Shown: positions 8,227 through 17,217 of the stretch, piece after piece | How the letters are laid out: every line of letters begins with the position of its first letter | Numbering within the stretch: position 1 is the stretch's first letter | NCBI RefSeq assembly: GCF_022807995.1 | Contig: NZ_CP094351.1 | Location: 4,185,001-4,249,000 of the forward strand | Direction of reading: 5' to 3' | DNA: 64,000 nt | DNA from: Pseudomonas orientalis | GTDB taxonomy: Bacteria > Pseudomonadota > Gammaproteobacteria > Pseudomonadales > Pseudomonadaceae | The notes under the pieces: model-generated | Told to the model about the DNA's origin: nothing | Seen by the model: only the letters and a program-made list of their open reading frames with translations | The model's database searches: none | Translations under genes and position numbers: made by a program

Positions 8227-9669
8227 ATGAGCACAGCAATCAGTCCGACTGCTTATAACTATAAGGTGGTTCGCCAGTTCGCCATCATGACGGTGGTCTG
8301 GGGGATCCTTGGCATGGGGCTCGGGGTGTTCATTGCCTCGCAACTGGTCTGGCCGCAATTGAATTTCGACCTGCCCTGGACGACCTTCGGCCGCCTGCGC
8401 CCGCTGCACACCAACCTGGTGATCTTTGCCTTCGGCGGCTGCGCGTTATTTGCCACCTCCTACTATGTCGTGCAGCGCACCTGCCAGACGCGCCTGATCT
8501 CCGATGGCCTGGCCGCCTTCACCTTCTGGGGCTGGCAGGCGGTCATCGTCGGCGCCATCATCAGCCTGCCGCTGGGCTACACCACCACCAAGGAATACGC
8601 CGAGCTGGAATGGCCGATCGCCATTTTGCTTGCCATCGTGTGGGTGACCTACGCCTTGGTGTTCTTCGGCACCATCGTCAAGCGCAAGACCAAGCACATC
8701 TATGTCGGAAACTGGTTCTACGGGGCGTTCATCCTGGTCACGGCGATGCTGCACATCGTCAACCACGCGTCCCTGCCGGTCAGCCTGTTCAAGTCCTATT
8801 CGGCCTACTCCGGCGCGACGGATGCGATGATCCAGTGGTGGTACGGGCATAACGCCGTAGGTTTCTTCCTCACCACCGGCTTCCTGGGAATGATGTATTA
8901 CTTCGTGCCGAAACAGGCCGAACGTCCGATCTATTCCTATCGCCTGTCCATCGTGCACTTCTGGGCGCTGATCACCCTGTACATCTGGGCCGGCCCCCAC
9001 CACCTGCACTACACCGCGCTGCCGGACTGGGCGCAGTCACTGGGCATGGCCATGTCGATCATCCTGCTGGCACCCAGCTGGGGCGGCATGATCAACGGCA
9101 TGATGACCCTGTCGGGCGCCTGGCATAAGCTGCGTACCGACCCGATCCTGCGCTTTCTGGTGGTGTCCCTGGCGTTCTACGGCATGTCGACCTTCGAAGG
9201 GCCGATGATGGCGATCAAGACCGTCAACTCGCTGTCCCACTACACCGACTGGACAATCGGTCACGTACACGCCGGGGCCCTGGGTTGGGTGGCAATGATC
9301 TCCATCGGCGCGCTGTACCACATGATTCCCAAGCTGTTCGGCCGCGCGCAGATGCACAGCGTCGGGCTGATCAATACGCACTTCTGGCTGGCCACTATCG
9401 GCACCGTGCTCTATATCGCCTCGATGTGGGTCAACGGCATCACCCAGGGCCTGATGTGGCGTGCGATCAACGATGACGGCACCCTCACGTATTCCTTCGT
9501 CGAAGCGCTGCAAGCCAGCCACCCGGGCTATATCGTCCGCGCCCTGGGCGGTGCGTTCTTTGCCGCCGGCATGCTGTTCATGGCTTACAACGTCTGGCGC
9601 ACCGTGCGTGCCTCCGACCCGGCGCAAGCTGAAGCCGCCGCCAAGATCGCCGTTGTGGGAGCCCACTGA
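8227..9669 (+). CDS. ccoN: cbb3-type cytochrome c oxidase subunit I (second copy)
   Basis: 480 residues, same helix plan and same metal ligands as the first copy ([31 protein letters not shown]). Long stretches are almost identical to the first copy even at silent sites, notably in the middle third, while the N- and C-terminal parts differ more. The start at 8227 matches the family; upstream in-frame codons fall in the leader. First gene of the second ccoNOQP. By PAO1 position this is the Cbb3-1 isoform. Confidence 0.97.
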   Translation: MSTAISPTAYNYKVVRQFAIMTVVWGILGMGLGVFIASQLVWPQLNFDLPWTTFGRLRPLHTNLVIFAFGGCALFATSYYVVQRTCQTRLISDGLAAFTFWGWQAVIVGAIISLPLGYTTTKEYAELEWPIAILLAIVWVTYALVFFGTIVKRKTKHIYVGNWFYGAFILVTAMLHIVNHASLPVSLFKSYSAYSGATDAMIQWWYGHNAVGFFLTTGFLGMMYYFVPKQAERPIYSYRLSIVHFWALITLYIWAGPHHLHYTALPDWAQSLGMAMSIILLAPSWGGMINGMMTLSGAWHKLRTDPILRFLVVSLAFYGMSTFEGPMMAIKTVNSLSHYTDWTIGHVHAGALGWVAMISIGALYHMIPKLFGRAQMHSVGLINTHFWLATIGTVLYIASMWVNGITQGLMWRAINDDGTLTYSFVEALQASHPGYIVRALGGAFFAAGMLFMAYNVWRTVRASDPAQAEAAAKIAVVGAH

Positions 9670-10277
9670 TGAAGCATGAAGTTGTCGAGAAGAATATCGG
9701 CCTACTGGCCTTCTTCATGGTCATCGCCGTGAGCATCGGCGGCCTGACCCAGATCGTGCCGCTGTTTTTCCAGGACGTGACCAACAAGCCGGTCGAAGGC
9801 ATGAAGCCGCGCACCGCCCTCGAACTGGAAGGCCGCGACGTCTACATCGCCAACGGTTGCGTGGGCTGCCATTCGCAGATGATCCGCCCGTTCCGTGCCG
9901 AGACCGAACGTTACGGCCACTACTCGGTGGCCGGTGAAAGCGTGTGGGATCACCCGTTCCTGTGGGGTTCCAAGCGTACCGGCCCGGACCTGGCCCGCGT
10001 TGGCGGGCGTTACTCCGATGACTGGCAGCGTGCGCACCTGTACAACCCGCGCAACGTGGTGCCCGAGTCGAAAATGCCGGCGTACCCGTTCCTGGTGGAA
10101 AACAAGCTCGACGGCAAGGACACCGCGAAAAAAATGGAAGTCCTGCGCACCCTGGGCGTGCCCTACACCGACGAAGACATCGCCGGCGCGGCTGCAGCCG
10201 TGAAGGGCAAGACCGAAATGGACGCATTGGTGGCCTACCTGCAAGGCCTTGGCACCCTTATCAAAAGCAAACGGTGA
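9669..10277 (+). CDS. ccoO: cbb3 oxidase subunit II, monohaem cytochrome c (second copy)
   Basis: 202 residues, same length as the first copy. N-terminal anchor, then a cytochrome c domain with CVGCH (the first copy has CVQCH) and a methionine in [10 protein letters not shown]. Its ATG overlaps the stop of ccoN by one base (TGATG), so it is translationally coupled to it. It relays electrons from CcoP to CcoN. Confidence 0.96.
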   Translation: MKHEVVEKNIGLLAFFMVIAVSIGGLTQIVPLFFQDVTNKPVEGMKPRTALELEGRDVYIANGCVGCHSQMIRPFRAETERYGHYSVAGESVWDHPFLWGSKRTGPDLARVGGRYSDDWQRAHLYNPRNVVPESKMPAYPFLVENKLDGKDTAKKMEVLRTLGVPYTDEDIAGAAAAVKGKTEMDALVAYLQGLGTLIKSKR

Positions 10278-10282
10278 CCGGC

Positions 10283-10468
10283 ATGGATATCGGGATGATT
10301 CGCGGCCTGGGCACTGTTGTGGTGATGGTGGCCTTTATCGGCCTGGCGCTGTGGGTGTTCAGCCCCCGGCGCAAATCGGAATTCGACGACGCGACCATGC
10401 TGCCCTTTGCAGATGATCCCGAAGCCATCAAGCACGTCGAGCAAGCGTCTAGGAGTAACAAAGAATGA
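10283..10468 (+). CDS. ccoQ: cbb3 oxidase small subunit CcoQ (second copy)
   Basis: 61 residues with one membrane helix (about 7-29) and the LPFADD motif seen in the first copy. I use the ATG at 10283 (MDIGMIRGLG), which matches the first copy (GTIRGLG), rather than a GTG at 10274 that overlaps the ccoO stop. It overlaps ccoP by 4 bases. The upstream ribosome binding site is weak, so coupling to ccoO is likely. Confidence 0.88.
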   Translation: MDIGMIRGLGTVVVMVAFIGLALWVFSPRRKSEFDDATMLPFADDPEAIKHVEQASRSNKE

Positions 10469-11442
10469 CTACGTTCTGGAGTCTGTACGTCACAGTCCTC
10501 AGTCTGGGTACCATCTTCGCCCTGACCTGGCTGCTGCTGTCGACCCGCAAGGGCCAGCGCGCCGAGCAGACGGACGAGACCGTCGGCCACTCGTTCGACG
10601 GCATCGAGGAATACGACAACCCGCTGCCCAAATGGTGGTTCATGCTGTTTGTCGGCACCATCATCTTTGCCCTCGGTTATCTGGTGCTGTACCCGGGCCT
10701 GGGCAATTGGAAAGGCGTGCTGCCGGGCTACAACTACCTCGACAACGACAAGCAAACCCCGTTTGCCAACGGCCAGACCGGCTGGACCGGCGTGCATGAG
10801 TGGGAAAAGGAAATGGCCAGGTCGGAGGCCAGATTCGGGCCGATCTTCGCCAAATTCGCCTCGATGCCGATTGAAGAAGTCGCCAAGGACCCGCAAGCCC
10901 TGAAGATGGGCGGTCGGCTGTTCGCCTCCAACTGCTCGGTGTGCCACGGTTCCGACGCCAAGGGCGCCTACGGTTTCCCCAACCTCACCGACGCCGACTG
11001 GCGTTGGGGCGGCGACCCGGCAACCATCAAGCAAACCATCATGCAAGGCCGCCACGCGGTCATGCCAGGCTGGGCTGAAGTGATCGGCGAACAAGGCGTG
11101 GCGGACGTAGCGGCCTTCGTGGTGACCAACCTCGACGGCCGCAAACTGCCGGAAGGCGCCAAGGCCGACGTGGCCAACGGCGAGAAACTCTTCGCCGCCA
11201 ACTGCGTGGCCTGCCACGGCCCGGCGGGTAAAGGCACCCCCGCCATGGGCGCGCCGGACCTGACGCATCCAGGCGCGTTCATCTACGGTTCGAGCTTCGC
11301 CCAGTTGCAGCAGACCATCCGCTATGGCCGCCAGGGCCAGATGCCGGCGCAGGAGCAACTGCAGGGCAATGACAAGGTGCACTTGCTGGCGGCGTATGTG
11401 TACAGCTTGTCCCATGGGGAGAAGAAGGCCGAGGAGCATTAG
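10465..11442 (+). CDS. ccoP: cbb3 oxidase subunit III, dihaem cytochrome c (second copy)
   Basis: 325 residues: two membrane helices, then cytochrome c domains with CSVCH and CVACH. Compared with the first copy it carries an extra loop rich in Asn and Asp (NYLDNDKQTPFANGQTG) after the second helix. Last gene of the second operon, closed by the terminator at 11471-11509. Confidence 0.97.
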   Translation: MTTFWSLYVTVLSLGTIFALTWLLLSTRKGQRAEQTDETVGHSFDGIEEYDNPLPKWWFMLFVGTIIFALGYLVLYPGLGNWKGVLPGYNYLDNDKQTPFANGQTGWTGVHEWEKEMARSEARFGPIFAKFASMPIEEVAKDPQALKMGGRLFASNCSVCHGSDAKGAYGFPNLTDADWRWGGDPATIKQTIMQGRHAVMPGWAEVIGEQGVADVAAFVVTNLDGRKLPEGAKADVANGEKLFAANCVACHGPAGKGTPAMGAPDLTHPGAFIYGSSFAQLQQTIRYGRQGQMPAQEQLQGNDKVHLLAAYVYSLSHGEKKAEEH

Positions 11443-11470
11443 GCCCTCGAATACAGCTTCGAATACAACT

Positions 11471-11509
11471 AAGCCCCGCCCAGCGAAAACTGGCGGGGCT
11501 TGTTTGTTT
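11471..11509 (+). terminator. Intrinsic terminator after the second cbb3 operon
   Basis: AAGCCCCGCC and GGCGGGGCTT form a 10-bp GC-rich stem with an 11-base loop, followed by TGTTTGTTT. Confidence 0.88.
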
Positions 11510-11551
11510 CCGGCTCCCAGGGCCTCATGACTTGCCACGCGCAACCATCAA

Positions 11552-11567
11552 GTAGTAACGTAACTAC
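11552..11567 (+). promoter_or_regulatory. Near-perfect palindrome, likely toxin-antitoxin operator
   Basis: GTAGTAACGTAACTAC reads the same on both strands at 14 of 16 positions and lies 27 bases before the antitoxin start. Phd-type antitoxins bind such palindromes to repress their own operon; that role is inferred from position. Confidence 0.6.
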
Positions 11568-11594
11568 ATCGAGCCCGACAAAGGGGAATACCCC

Positions 11595-11849
11595 ATGACC
11601 ATCACGACCATTTCCAGCCGCGAATTCAACCAGGACACAAGTGGTGCCAAAAAAGCCGCCCGCAACGGCCCGGTTTTTATCACCGATCGCGGCAAGCCTG
11701 CCCATGTACTGCTAAGCATTGAGGACTACCAGAAACTCACAGGTCTGAATGCCGACATCGTTGACCTGCTGGTGATGCCGGAAGCGGCCGATATCGACTT
11801 CGAAACCGAACGTGCCGTGATCATTCATCGACCCGTGGACCTTTCTTGA
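11595..11849 (+). CDS. Type II antitoxin, Phd/YefM family
   Basis: 84 residues. The N-terminal half is a Phd/YefM DNA-binding fold (ISSREFNQDTSGAKKAARNGPVFITDRGKPAHVLLSIEDY, cited here as the span of residues 6-46). The C-terminal tail (about 50-84) would wrap and block the toxin. Ribosome binding site AAGGGGAA just upstream. The stop codon overlaps the toxin start by one base (TGATG). The pair interrupts what is, in PAO1 as I recall, a direct ccoP-ccoG neighbourhood. Confidence 0.9.
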   Translation: MTITTISSREFNQDTSGAKKAARNGPVFITDRGKPAHVLLSIEDYQKLTGLNADIVDLLVMPEAADIDFETERAVIIHRPVDLS

Positions 11850-12259
11850 TGTATCTACTCGACACCAACGTAATCTCTGAACTGCGTAAACCTCAGGCTG
11901 ATGCAAAGGTCGTTGCCTGGGCCAAGAGCGTGATAGCGCCGCGTATGTTTATCTCGGCGATCACGCTGAAGGAACTGGAAACCGGAGTTCTGCGCATCGA
12001 GCGGCGAGACCCGGCTCAGGGGAAGGTATTGAGGACCTGGCTCAGGCGCCATGTGATGCCCGCTTTTGATGCCAGAATCCTGCCCGTCGACGCGGCCGTC
12101 GCGTTGCGTTGTGCGCACTTGCATGTTCCAGACCGGGCCAACGAGAGTGACTCGCTGATCGCCGCAACCGCTCTGGTTCATGGGCTTACTGTGGTCACGC
12201 GTAACGTCAGCGATTTCAAATCCAGCGGCGTTGCGCTGATCAATCCATGGGACGAATGA
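11849..12259 (+). CDS. Type II toxin, PIN-domain endoribonuclease (VapC/FitB family)
   Basis: 136 residues forming a single PIN domain. The acidic metal-binding residues are visible: Asp5 (LLDTN), Glu42 (LKELE), Asp101 (ESDSLIAA) and Asp122 (VSDF). VapC-type toxins cut specific RNAs such as initiator tRNA and are neutralised by the co-encoded antitoxin. The ATG at 11849 is used; the preceding TTG would overlap the antitoxin further. No frameshift or lost catalytic residue, so the toxin looks intact. Confidence 0.92.
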   Translation: MYLLDTNVISELRKPQADAKVVAWAKSVIAPRMFISAITLKELETGVLRIERRDPAQGKVLRTWLRRHVMPAFDARILPVDAAVALRCAHLHVPDRANESDSLIAATALVHGLTVVTRNVSDFKSSGVALINPWDE

Positions 12260-12299
12260 CCGCTCTGCGAGCAAAAACCGACCATACTTCCCAAGTCAA

Positions 12300-12313
12300 T
12301 TGATCCAGATCAC
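12300..12313 (+). promoter_or_regulatory. Anr-like box upstream of ccoG (one mismatch)
   Basis: TTGATCCAGATCAC matches TTGATNNNNATCAA except for the last base. It lies 154-167 bases before the ccoG start, so either the leader is long or the site acts from far upstream. Confidence 0.55.
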
Positions 12314-12466
12314 TTACACCATCAATTGATTCACCCCAACGCGACCAAAGGTCGCACCCTTTGCGCACCATCGGGGGCGTATCATTAAGCCACTGCAACA
12401 CCCTTAATTTGACCCCGGTTGGCACGTACTGGCCGAGGCAAATCTCCACCGCCGTGGGATGCAATG

Positions 12467-13870
12467 ATGAGCGACCAGATACCGGTACACGACGTTACCC
12501 CGCCTGCCAAAAGCGTCGACCTCTACGCGTCGCGAGAGAAGATTTATACCCGCGCCTTCACCGGCCTGTTCCGCAATCTGCGCATGCTCGGCGGTGCCGG
12601 TCTGTTCCTGCTGTACTTCGGTACGGTGTGGCTGAACTGGGGCGGTCATCAGGCGGTATGGTGGAACCTGCCGGAGCGTAAGTTCTTTATTTTTGGCGCG
12701 ACGTTCTGGCCCCAGGATTTCATCCTGCTCTCGGGCATCCTTATCGTCGCGGCGTTCGGCCTGTTCTTTATCACCGTGTACGCCGGGCGCGTGTGGTGCG
12801 GTTATACCTGCCCGCAAAGCGTGTGGACGTGGATCTTCATGTGGTGCGAGAAGGTCACCGAAGGCGACCGCAACCAGCGCATCAAGCTCGACAAGGCGCC
12901 CATGGGCGCCAACAAGTTCCTGCGCAAGTTCAGCAAGCACACGCTGTGGCTGCTGATCGGTTTTGTCACCGGCATGACCTTCGTCGGCTACTTCTCGCCG
13001 ATCCGCGAGCTGGTATTGGATTTCTTCACCGGACAGGCCGACGGCTGGTCGTACTTCTGGGTGGGCTTCTTCACCCTTGCTACCTACGGCAACGCCGGCT
13101 GGCTGCGTGAACAGGTGTGCATCTACATGTGCCCTTACGCGCGTTTCCAGAGCGTGATGTTCGACAAGGACACGCTGATCGTGTCCTACGACCCACGCCG
13201 TGGCGAAGTGCGCGGCCCGCGCAAGAAAGGGGTCGACTACAAGGCCCAGGGCCTGGGCGATTGCATCGACTGCACGATGTGCGTGCAAGTGTGCCCCACC
13301 GGTATCGACATCCGCGACGGCCTGCAGATCGAGTGCATCGGCTGCGCCGCCTGCATCGACGCCTGCGACACCATCATGGACAAGATGGACTATCCACGCG
13401 GCCTGATCAGCTACACCACCGAGCACAATCTGTCCGGGCAGAAAACCCATAAATTGCGTCCGCGCCTGATCGGTTACGCCCTGGTATTGCTGGCGATGAT
13501 CAGCCTGCTGGTGGCCGCGTTCTTCATGCGTTCGCTGGTGGGCTTTGACGTGAGCAAGGACCGTGTGCTGTACCGCGAAAACGCCGAAGGCCGCATCGAG
13601 AACGTCTACAGCCTGAAGATCATGAACAAGGACCAGCGCGACCACACCTACGTGCTCGACGCCGCCGGCCTGCCCGATCTCAAGCTGCAAGGCCGGCGCG
13701 AAATCAAGGTGGCCGCCGGCGATATCGTCAGCATGCCGGTGGAGTTGTCGAGTGCACCCGAGCAGTTGCCGTCGAGCACCAACGAGGTGACGTTCATCCT
13801 CGAGGATGCCGACGACACCAGCGTTCACATTGAAGCCAAGAGCCGATTCATCGGCCCACAAGTTCGTTAG
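12467..13870 (+). CDS. ccoG: cbb3 oxidase accessory protein CcoG (polyferredoxin, RdxA/FixG)
   Basis: 467 residues. Several membrane helices in the N-terminal half, cysteine motifs CGYTCPQ and CIYMCPY near helix ends, then two ferredoxin clusters in CIDCTMCVQVCPTG and CIGCAACIDACD, and a C-terminal immunoglobulin-like periplasmic domain. CcoG reduces Cu(II) to Cu(I) for delivery to the CuB site of CcoN. The sequence starts ATGATG; I use the second ATG as in relatives. First gene of ccoGHIS. Confidence 0.95.
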   Translation: MSDQIPVHDVTPPAKSVDLYASREKIYTRAFTGLFRNLRMLGGAGLFLLYFGTVWLNWGGHQAVWWNLPERKFFIFGATFWPQDFILLSGILIVAAFGLFFITVYAGRVWCGYTCPQSVWTWIFMWCEKVTEGDRNQRIKLDKAPMGANKFLRKFSKHTLWLLIGFVTGMTFVGYFSPIRELVLDFFTGQADGWSYFWVGFFTLATYGNAGWLREQVCIYMCPYARFQSVMFDKDTLIVSYDPRRGEVRGPRKKGVDYKAQGLGDCIDCTMCVQVCPTGIDIRDGLQIECIGCAACIDACDTIMDKMDYPRGLISYTTEHNLSGQKTHKLRPRLIGYALVLLAMISLLVAAFFMRSLVGFDVSKDRVLYRENAEGRIENVYSLKIMNKDQRDHTYVLDAAGLPDLKLQGRREIKVAAGDIVSMPVELSSAPEQLPSSTNEVTFILEDADDTSVHIEAKSRFIGPQVR

Positions 13871-13885
13871 ACAGGGAATACACGA

Positions 13886-14425
13886 ATGCCCGTAACCACT
13901 GCCGCAAGCCCTTGGTACAAGCACCTCTGGCCCTGGATCATCATCGCCATCCTCGCCTGCTCGGTGACGCTGACCTTGTCCATGGTGACCATCGCGGTGA
14001 ATAACCCGGACAACCTGGTCAATGACAACTATTACGAGGCCGGCAAAGGCATCAACCGCTCCCTGGACCGCGAACGCCTGGCCCAGACCCTCCAGTTGCG
14101 CGGCAAGCTGCACCTGGACGAACTGACCGGTGAAGTCGAACTGCGCCTGACCGGCTACAGCAACCCGAACACGCTGGAACTGAACCTGATCTCCCCGACC
14201 CAGCCGCAGAAGGACCGCAAGATCAACCTGACCCGCAGCGACAGCGAACCTGGCCGCTATATCGGCCAGGTTACCGACAAGGTCGAAGGCCGGCGCTTCG
14301 TGGAATTGCTCGGCGTGGAAGGCGACCAGACCTGGCGTCTGTTCGAAGAAGAAGAGGTCAGCCACGACAAGGACTTGCTGCTCGGAGACGAACCGTTGCA
14401 GGGTGCCGAAGACCTGAAAAAGTAA
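13886..14425 (+). CDS. ccoH: cbb3 oxidase assembly protein CcoH/FixH
   Basis: 179 residues: one N-terminal membrane helix (about 14-36, WPWIIIAILACSVTLTL), then a periplasmic FixH domain with the signature NPDNLVNDNYYEAGKGINRSLDR region. It is a small membrane protein needed for stable assembly of cbb3 oxidase, physically associated with CcoN and CcoI in other bacteria. It follows ccoG by 15 bases; a REPIN separates it from ccoI. Confidence 0.93.
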   Translation: MPVTTAASPWYKHLWPWIIIAILACSVTLTLSMVTIAVNNPDNLVNDNYYEAGKGINRSLDRERLAQTLQLRGKLHLDELTGEVELRLTGYSNPNTLELNLISPTQPQKDRKINLTRSDSEPGRYIGQVTDKVEGRRFVELLGVEGDQTWRLFEEEEVSHDKDLLLGDEPLQGAEDLKK

Positions 14426-14441
14426 AAGATCGCGCTTCGCG

Positions 14442-14507
14442 CATCGCGGGCAAGCCCACTCCCACATTGGAACGCGTACCCCTGTGGGAGTGGGCATGCC
14501 CGCGATG
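14442..14507. repeat. REPIN of the GTGGGAGTGGGC type inside the ccoGHIS operon
   Basis: Left arm 14442-14466 (ATCGCGGGCAAGCCCACTCC) and right arm 14483-14507 are near reverse complements with one base difference, around a 16-base loop. Sitting between ccoH and ccoI it could cause partial termination or protect the upstream mRNA. Confidence 0.88.
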
Positions 14508-14537
14508 AGGCCCTTCCAGCCACCAAAGATCCCGACC

Positions 14538-16982
14538 ATGACCACCCCCTGCTACCACTGCGCCCTGCCCGTCCCCGCCGGCAGTCGGTTCACCGCCCAA
14601 ATCCTCGGCGAACGCCGCGAGCTCTGCTGCCCGGGCTGCCAGGCGGTGGCCGAGGCGATTGTGGCGGGCGGGCTGGAAGGCTATTACCAACACCGCAGCG
14701 AAGCCTCGGCCAACCCCGAAGCACTGCCGGTGCAACTGCTCGATGAATTGGCGCTGTACGACCGCGCCGACGTGCAAAAGCCATTCGTGCGCCACACAGG
14801 CGAACTCGCTGAAATCACCCTGCTCATGGAAGGCATCAGTTGCGCGGCCTGTGGCTGGTTGATCGAGAAACACCTGCGCGGCCTGCCCGCCGTGGCCGAG
14901 GCACGGCTGAACCTGTCCAACCACCGCCTGCATGTGCGCTGGGCCGACGGGCAGTTACCGTTGAGCCAGGTGCTCAGTGAACTGCGCCATATCGGTTATG
15001 CCGCCCACCCCTATCAAGCGGACCGTGCCGCCGAACAACTGGCCGGCGAGAACCGCCTGGCCCTGCGCCAGCTGGGTGTTGCCGGGTTGTTGTGGTTCCA
15101 GGCCATGATGGCGACCATGGCCACCTGGCCGGAATTCAATATCGACCTCAGCCCCGAACTGCATGTGATCCTGCGCTGGGTTGCGATGTTTCTGACAACT
15201 CCTATCGTGTTCTACAGCTGCGCACCGTTTTTCAAAGGCGCGCTGCGCGATCTGCGCACGCGTCACCTGACCATGGACGTGTCGGTGTCCCTGGCCATTG
15301 GCGGGGCTTATCTGGCGGGCATCTGGACGGCGATCACCGGCGTGGGTGAGCTGTACTTCGACGCGGTCGGCATGTTCGCGCTGTTCCTGCTGGCCGGACG
15401 CTACCTGGAGCGGCGTGCCCGCGAGCGCACCGCCGCGGCCACCGCGCAGTTGGTCAACCTGCTGCCCGCCTCGTGCCTGCGCCTGGGCGCGGACGGCCAG
15501 AGCGAACGCATCCTGCTGGGCGAGCTGGTCGTGGGCGACCGTGTACTGGTGCACCCTGGCGCGGTGCTGCCGGCGGACGGCGTGATTGTCGAAGGCCAGT
15601 CCAGCGTCGACGAATCCCTGCTTACCGGCGAATACCTGCCGCAGCCCCGGCACGTCGGCGACCCGGTCACTGCCGGCACCCTAAATGTGGAAGGCGCGCT
15701 GAGCGTCCAGGTGCGCGCCCTGGGTCACGACACGCGCCTGTCTGCCATCGTGCGCCTGCTGGAGCGCGCCCAGGCCGAAAAACCGCGCCTGGCACAGATC
15801 GCCGACCGCGCCGCGCAATGGTTTTTGCTGGGTTCCCTGCTGGCGGCTGCGGTGATCGGCCTGGTGTGGTGGCAGCTGGATGCATCACGGGCGTTCTGGA
15901 TAGTCCTGGCGATGCTGGTCGCTACCTGCCCGTGCGCGCTGTCCCTGGCGACCCCCACCGCCCTCACCGCTGCCACCGGCACGCTGCACAGCCTTGGGTT
16001 GCTGCTGACCCGCGGCCATGTGCTGGAAGGCCTGAACCAGATCGACACGGTGATTTTCGACAAGACCGGAACGCTCACCGAAGGGCGCCTGGCGTTGCGC
16101 GCCATCCGGCCCCTGGGCGAACTGGACAGCGAGCAGTGCCTGGGCCTCGCCGCCGCGCTGGAAAACCGCTCCGAACACCCGATTGCCCGCGCCTTTGGCC
16201 GTGCGCCCCTGGCGGCCCATGACGTATCCAGCAGCCCCGGCCTCGGCCTGGAAGGACGTGTGGGCGAACACCTGTTGCGCATCGGCCAATCTGCTTTTGT
16301 CTGTGAACTCAGCGCCTGCCCGATCCCGGCGTCACCGGACGAAGCCGGCCAATGGCTGCTGCTGGGCGATCAACGCGGCGCGCTCGCCTGGTTTGTGCTC
16401 GACGACCGCCTGCGCAGCGATGCGCCGGCCCTGCTGGCGGCGTGCAAGGCGCGCGGCTGGCGCACGCTGCTGCTGTCGGGAGACAGCTCGCCGATGGTCG
16501 CCAGTGTCGCGGCTGAGCTGGGCATCGATGAAGCCCACGGCGGCCTGCGTCCCGACGACAAGCTGCAGGTGCTGCAACGCCTGCATCGAGAAGGCCGCAC
16601 AGTGCTGATGCTCGGCGACGGCGTCAACGATGTGCCCGTACTGGCCGCTGCGGATATCAGCGTGGCGATGGGTTCGGCCACCGACCTGGCAAAGACCAGC
16701 GCCGATGCGGTGCTGCTGTCCAACCGCCTTGAGGCATTGGTACAGGCGTTTACCCTGGCGCGCCGCACACGCCGGGTTATCATCGAAAACCTGCTGTGGG
16801 CCGGGTTGTACAATGGCCTGATGCTGCCGTTCGCGGCCCTGGGGTGGATCACCCCCATCTGGGCGGCGATCGGCATGTCCCTCAGTTCGTTGACGGTGGT
16901 GCTCAATGCCCTGCGCCTGACTCGTCTGCCGAGTCCGCCGGCCGTTGGCGCGCCCTTGATCAATCGCCCGCTGCCGGCTTGA
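14538..16982 (+). CDS. ccoI: Copper-exporting P1B-type ATPase CcoI/FixI for cbb3 assembly
   Basis: 814 residues. N-terminal FixI-type cysteine region (Cys5, Cys8, Cys30-Cys34), a heavy-metal-associated domain with CAAC (Cys102, Cys105), membrane helices with the CPC metal motif (CPCALSLATPT), the phosphorylation motif DKTGT and the hinge GDGVNDVPVLAAAD. This type exports Cu(I) to the periplasm to load cbb3 oxidase rather than for detoxification, as the neighbouring ccoG, ccoH and ccoS support. The start at 14538 is chosen from family length; the site before it is weak, so coupling is uncertain because the REPIN intervenes. Confidence 0.95.
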   Translation: MTTPCYHCALPVPAGSRFTAQILGERRELCCPGCQAVAEAIVAGGLEGYYQHRSEASANPEALPVQLLDELALYDRADVQKPFVRHTGELAEITLLMEGISCAACGWLIEKHLRGLPAVAEARLNLSNHRLHVRWADGQLPLSQVLSELRHIGYAAHPYQADRAAEQLAGENRLALRQLGVAGLLWFQAMMATMATWPEFNIDLSPELHVILRWVAMFLTTPIVFYSCAPFFKGALRDLRTRHLTMDVSVSLAIGGAYLAGIWTAITGVGELYFDAVGMFALFLLAGRYLERRARERTAAATAQLVNLLPASCLRLGADGQSERILLGELVVGDRVLVHPGAVLPADGVIVEGQSSVDESLLTGEYLPQPRHVGDPVTAGTLNVEGALSVQVRALGHDTRLSAIVRLLERAQAEKPRLAQIADRAAQWFLLGSLLAAAVIGLVWWQLDASRAFWIVLAMLVATCPCALSLATPTALTAATGTLHSLGLLLTRGHVLEGLNQIDTVIFDKTGTLTEGRLALRAIRPLGELDSEQCLGLAAALENRSEHPIARAFGRAPLAAHDVSSSPGLGLEGRVGEHLLRIGQSAFVCELSACPIPASPDEAGQWLLLGDQRGALAWFVLDDRLRSDAPALLAACKARGWRTLLLSGDSSPMVASVAAELGIDEAHGGLRPDDKLQVLQRLHREGRTVLMLGDGVNDVPVLAAADISVAMGSATDLAKTSADAVLLSNRLEALVQAFTLARRTRRVIIENLLWAGLYNGLMLPFAALGWITPIWAAIGMSLSSLTVVLNALRLTRLPSPPAVGAPLINRPLPA

Positions 16983-17004
16983 GCCGCGCGGGCATGGAGT
17001 GCAA

Positions 17005-17217
17005 ATGCCAGCTCTATACGTGATGATTCCGGCGGCGCTGCTGTTGGTGGGTGTGGCCATCTATATCTTCTTCTGGGCCGTGGACAGCGGCCAGTACGAA
17101 GACCTCGACGGCCCGGCCCACAGCGTGCTGTTCGACGACCAGGACCCGAACCACCTGGCCGCCATCGACGAAGCCAACCGCGCCGAACAGCCGCCCAAGG
17201 AACCACCGCATGCTTGA
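17005..17217 (+). CDS. ccoS: cbb3 oxidase maturation protein CcoS
   Basis: 70 residues: one membrane helix (about 5-27) and an acidic cytoplasmic tail with the YEDLDGPAHSVLFDD segment conserved in CcoS. It is required for cofactor insertion into cbb3 oxidase in Rhodobacter. GGAG at 16996-16999 precedes the ATG at 17005. Its stop lies inside the next gene (8-base overlap). Confidence 0.92.
   Translation: MPALYVMIPAALLLVGVAIYIFFWAVDSGQYEDLDGPAHSVLFDDQDPNHLAAIDEANRAEQPPKEPPHA

Noticed and set aside
12323..12331. Second Anr half site (CAATTGATT) before ccoG
   Set aside because: Only one half matches; the partner half is absent.
12404..14545. 713-codon open frame antisense to ccoG and ccoH
   Set aside because: Codon-bias shadow; the plus strand encodes unmistakable ferredoxin and FixH motifs.
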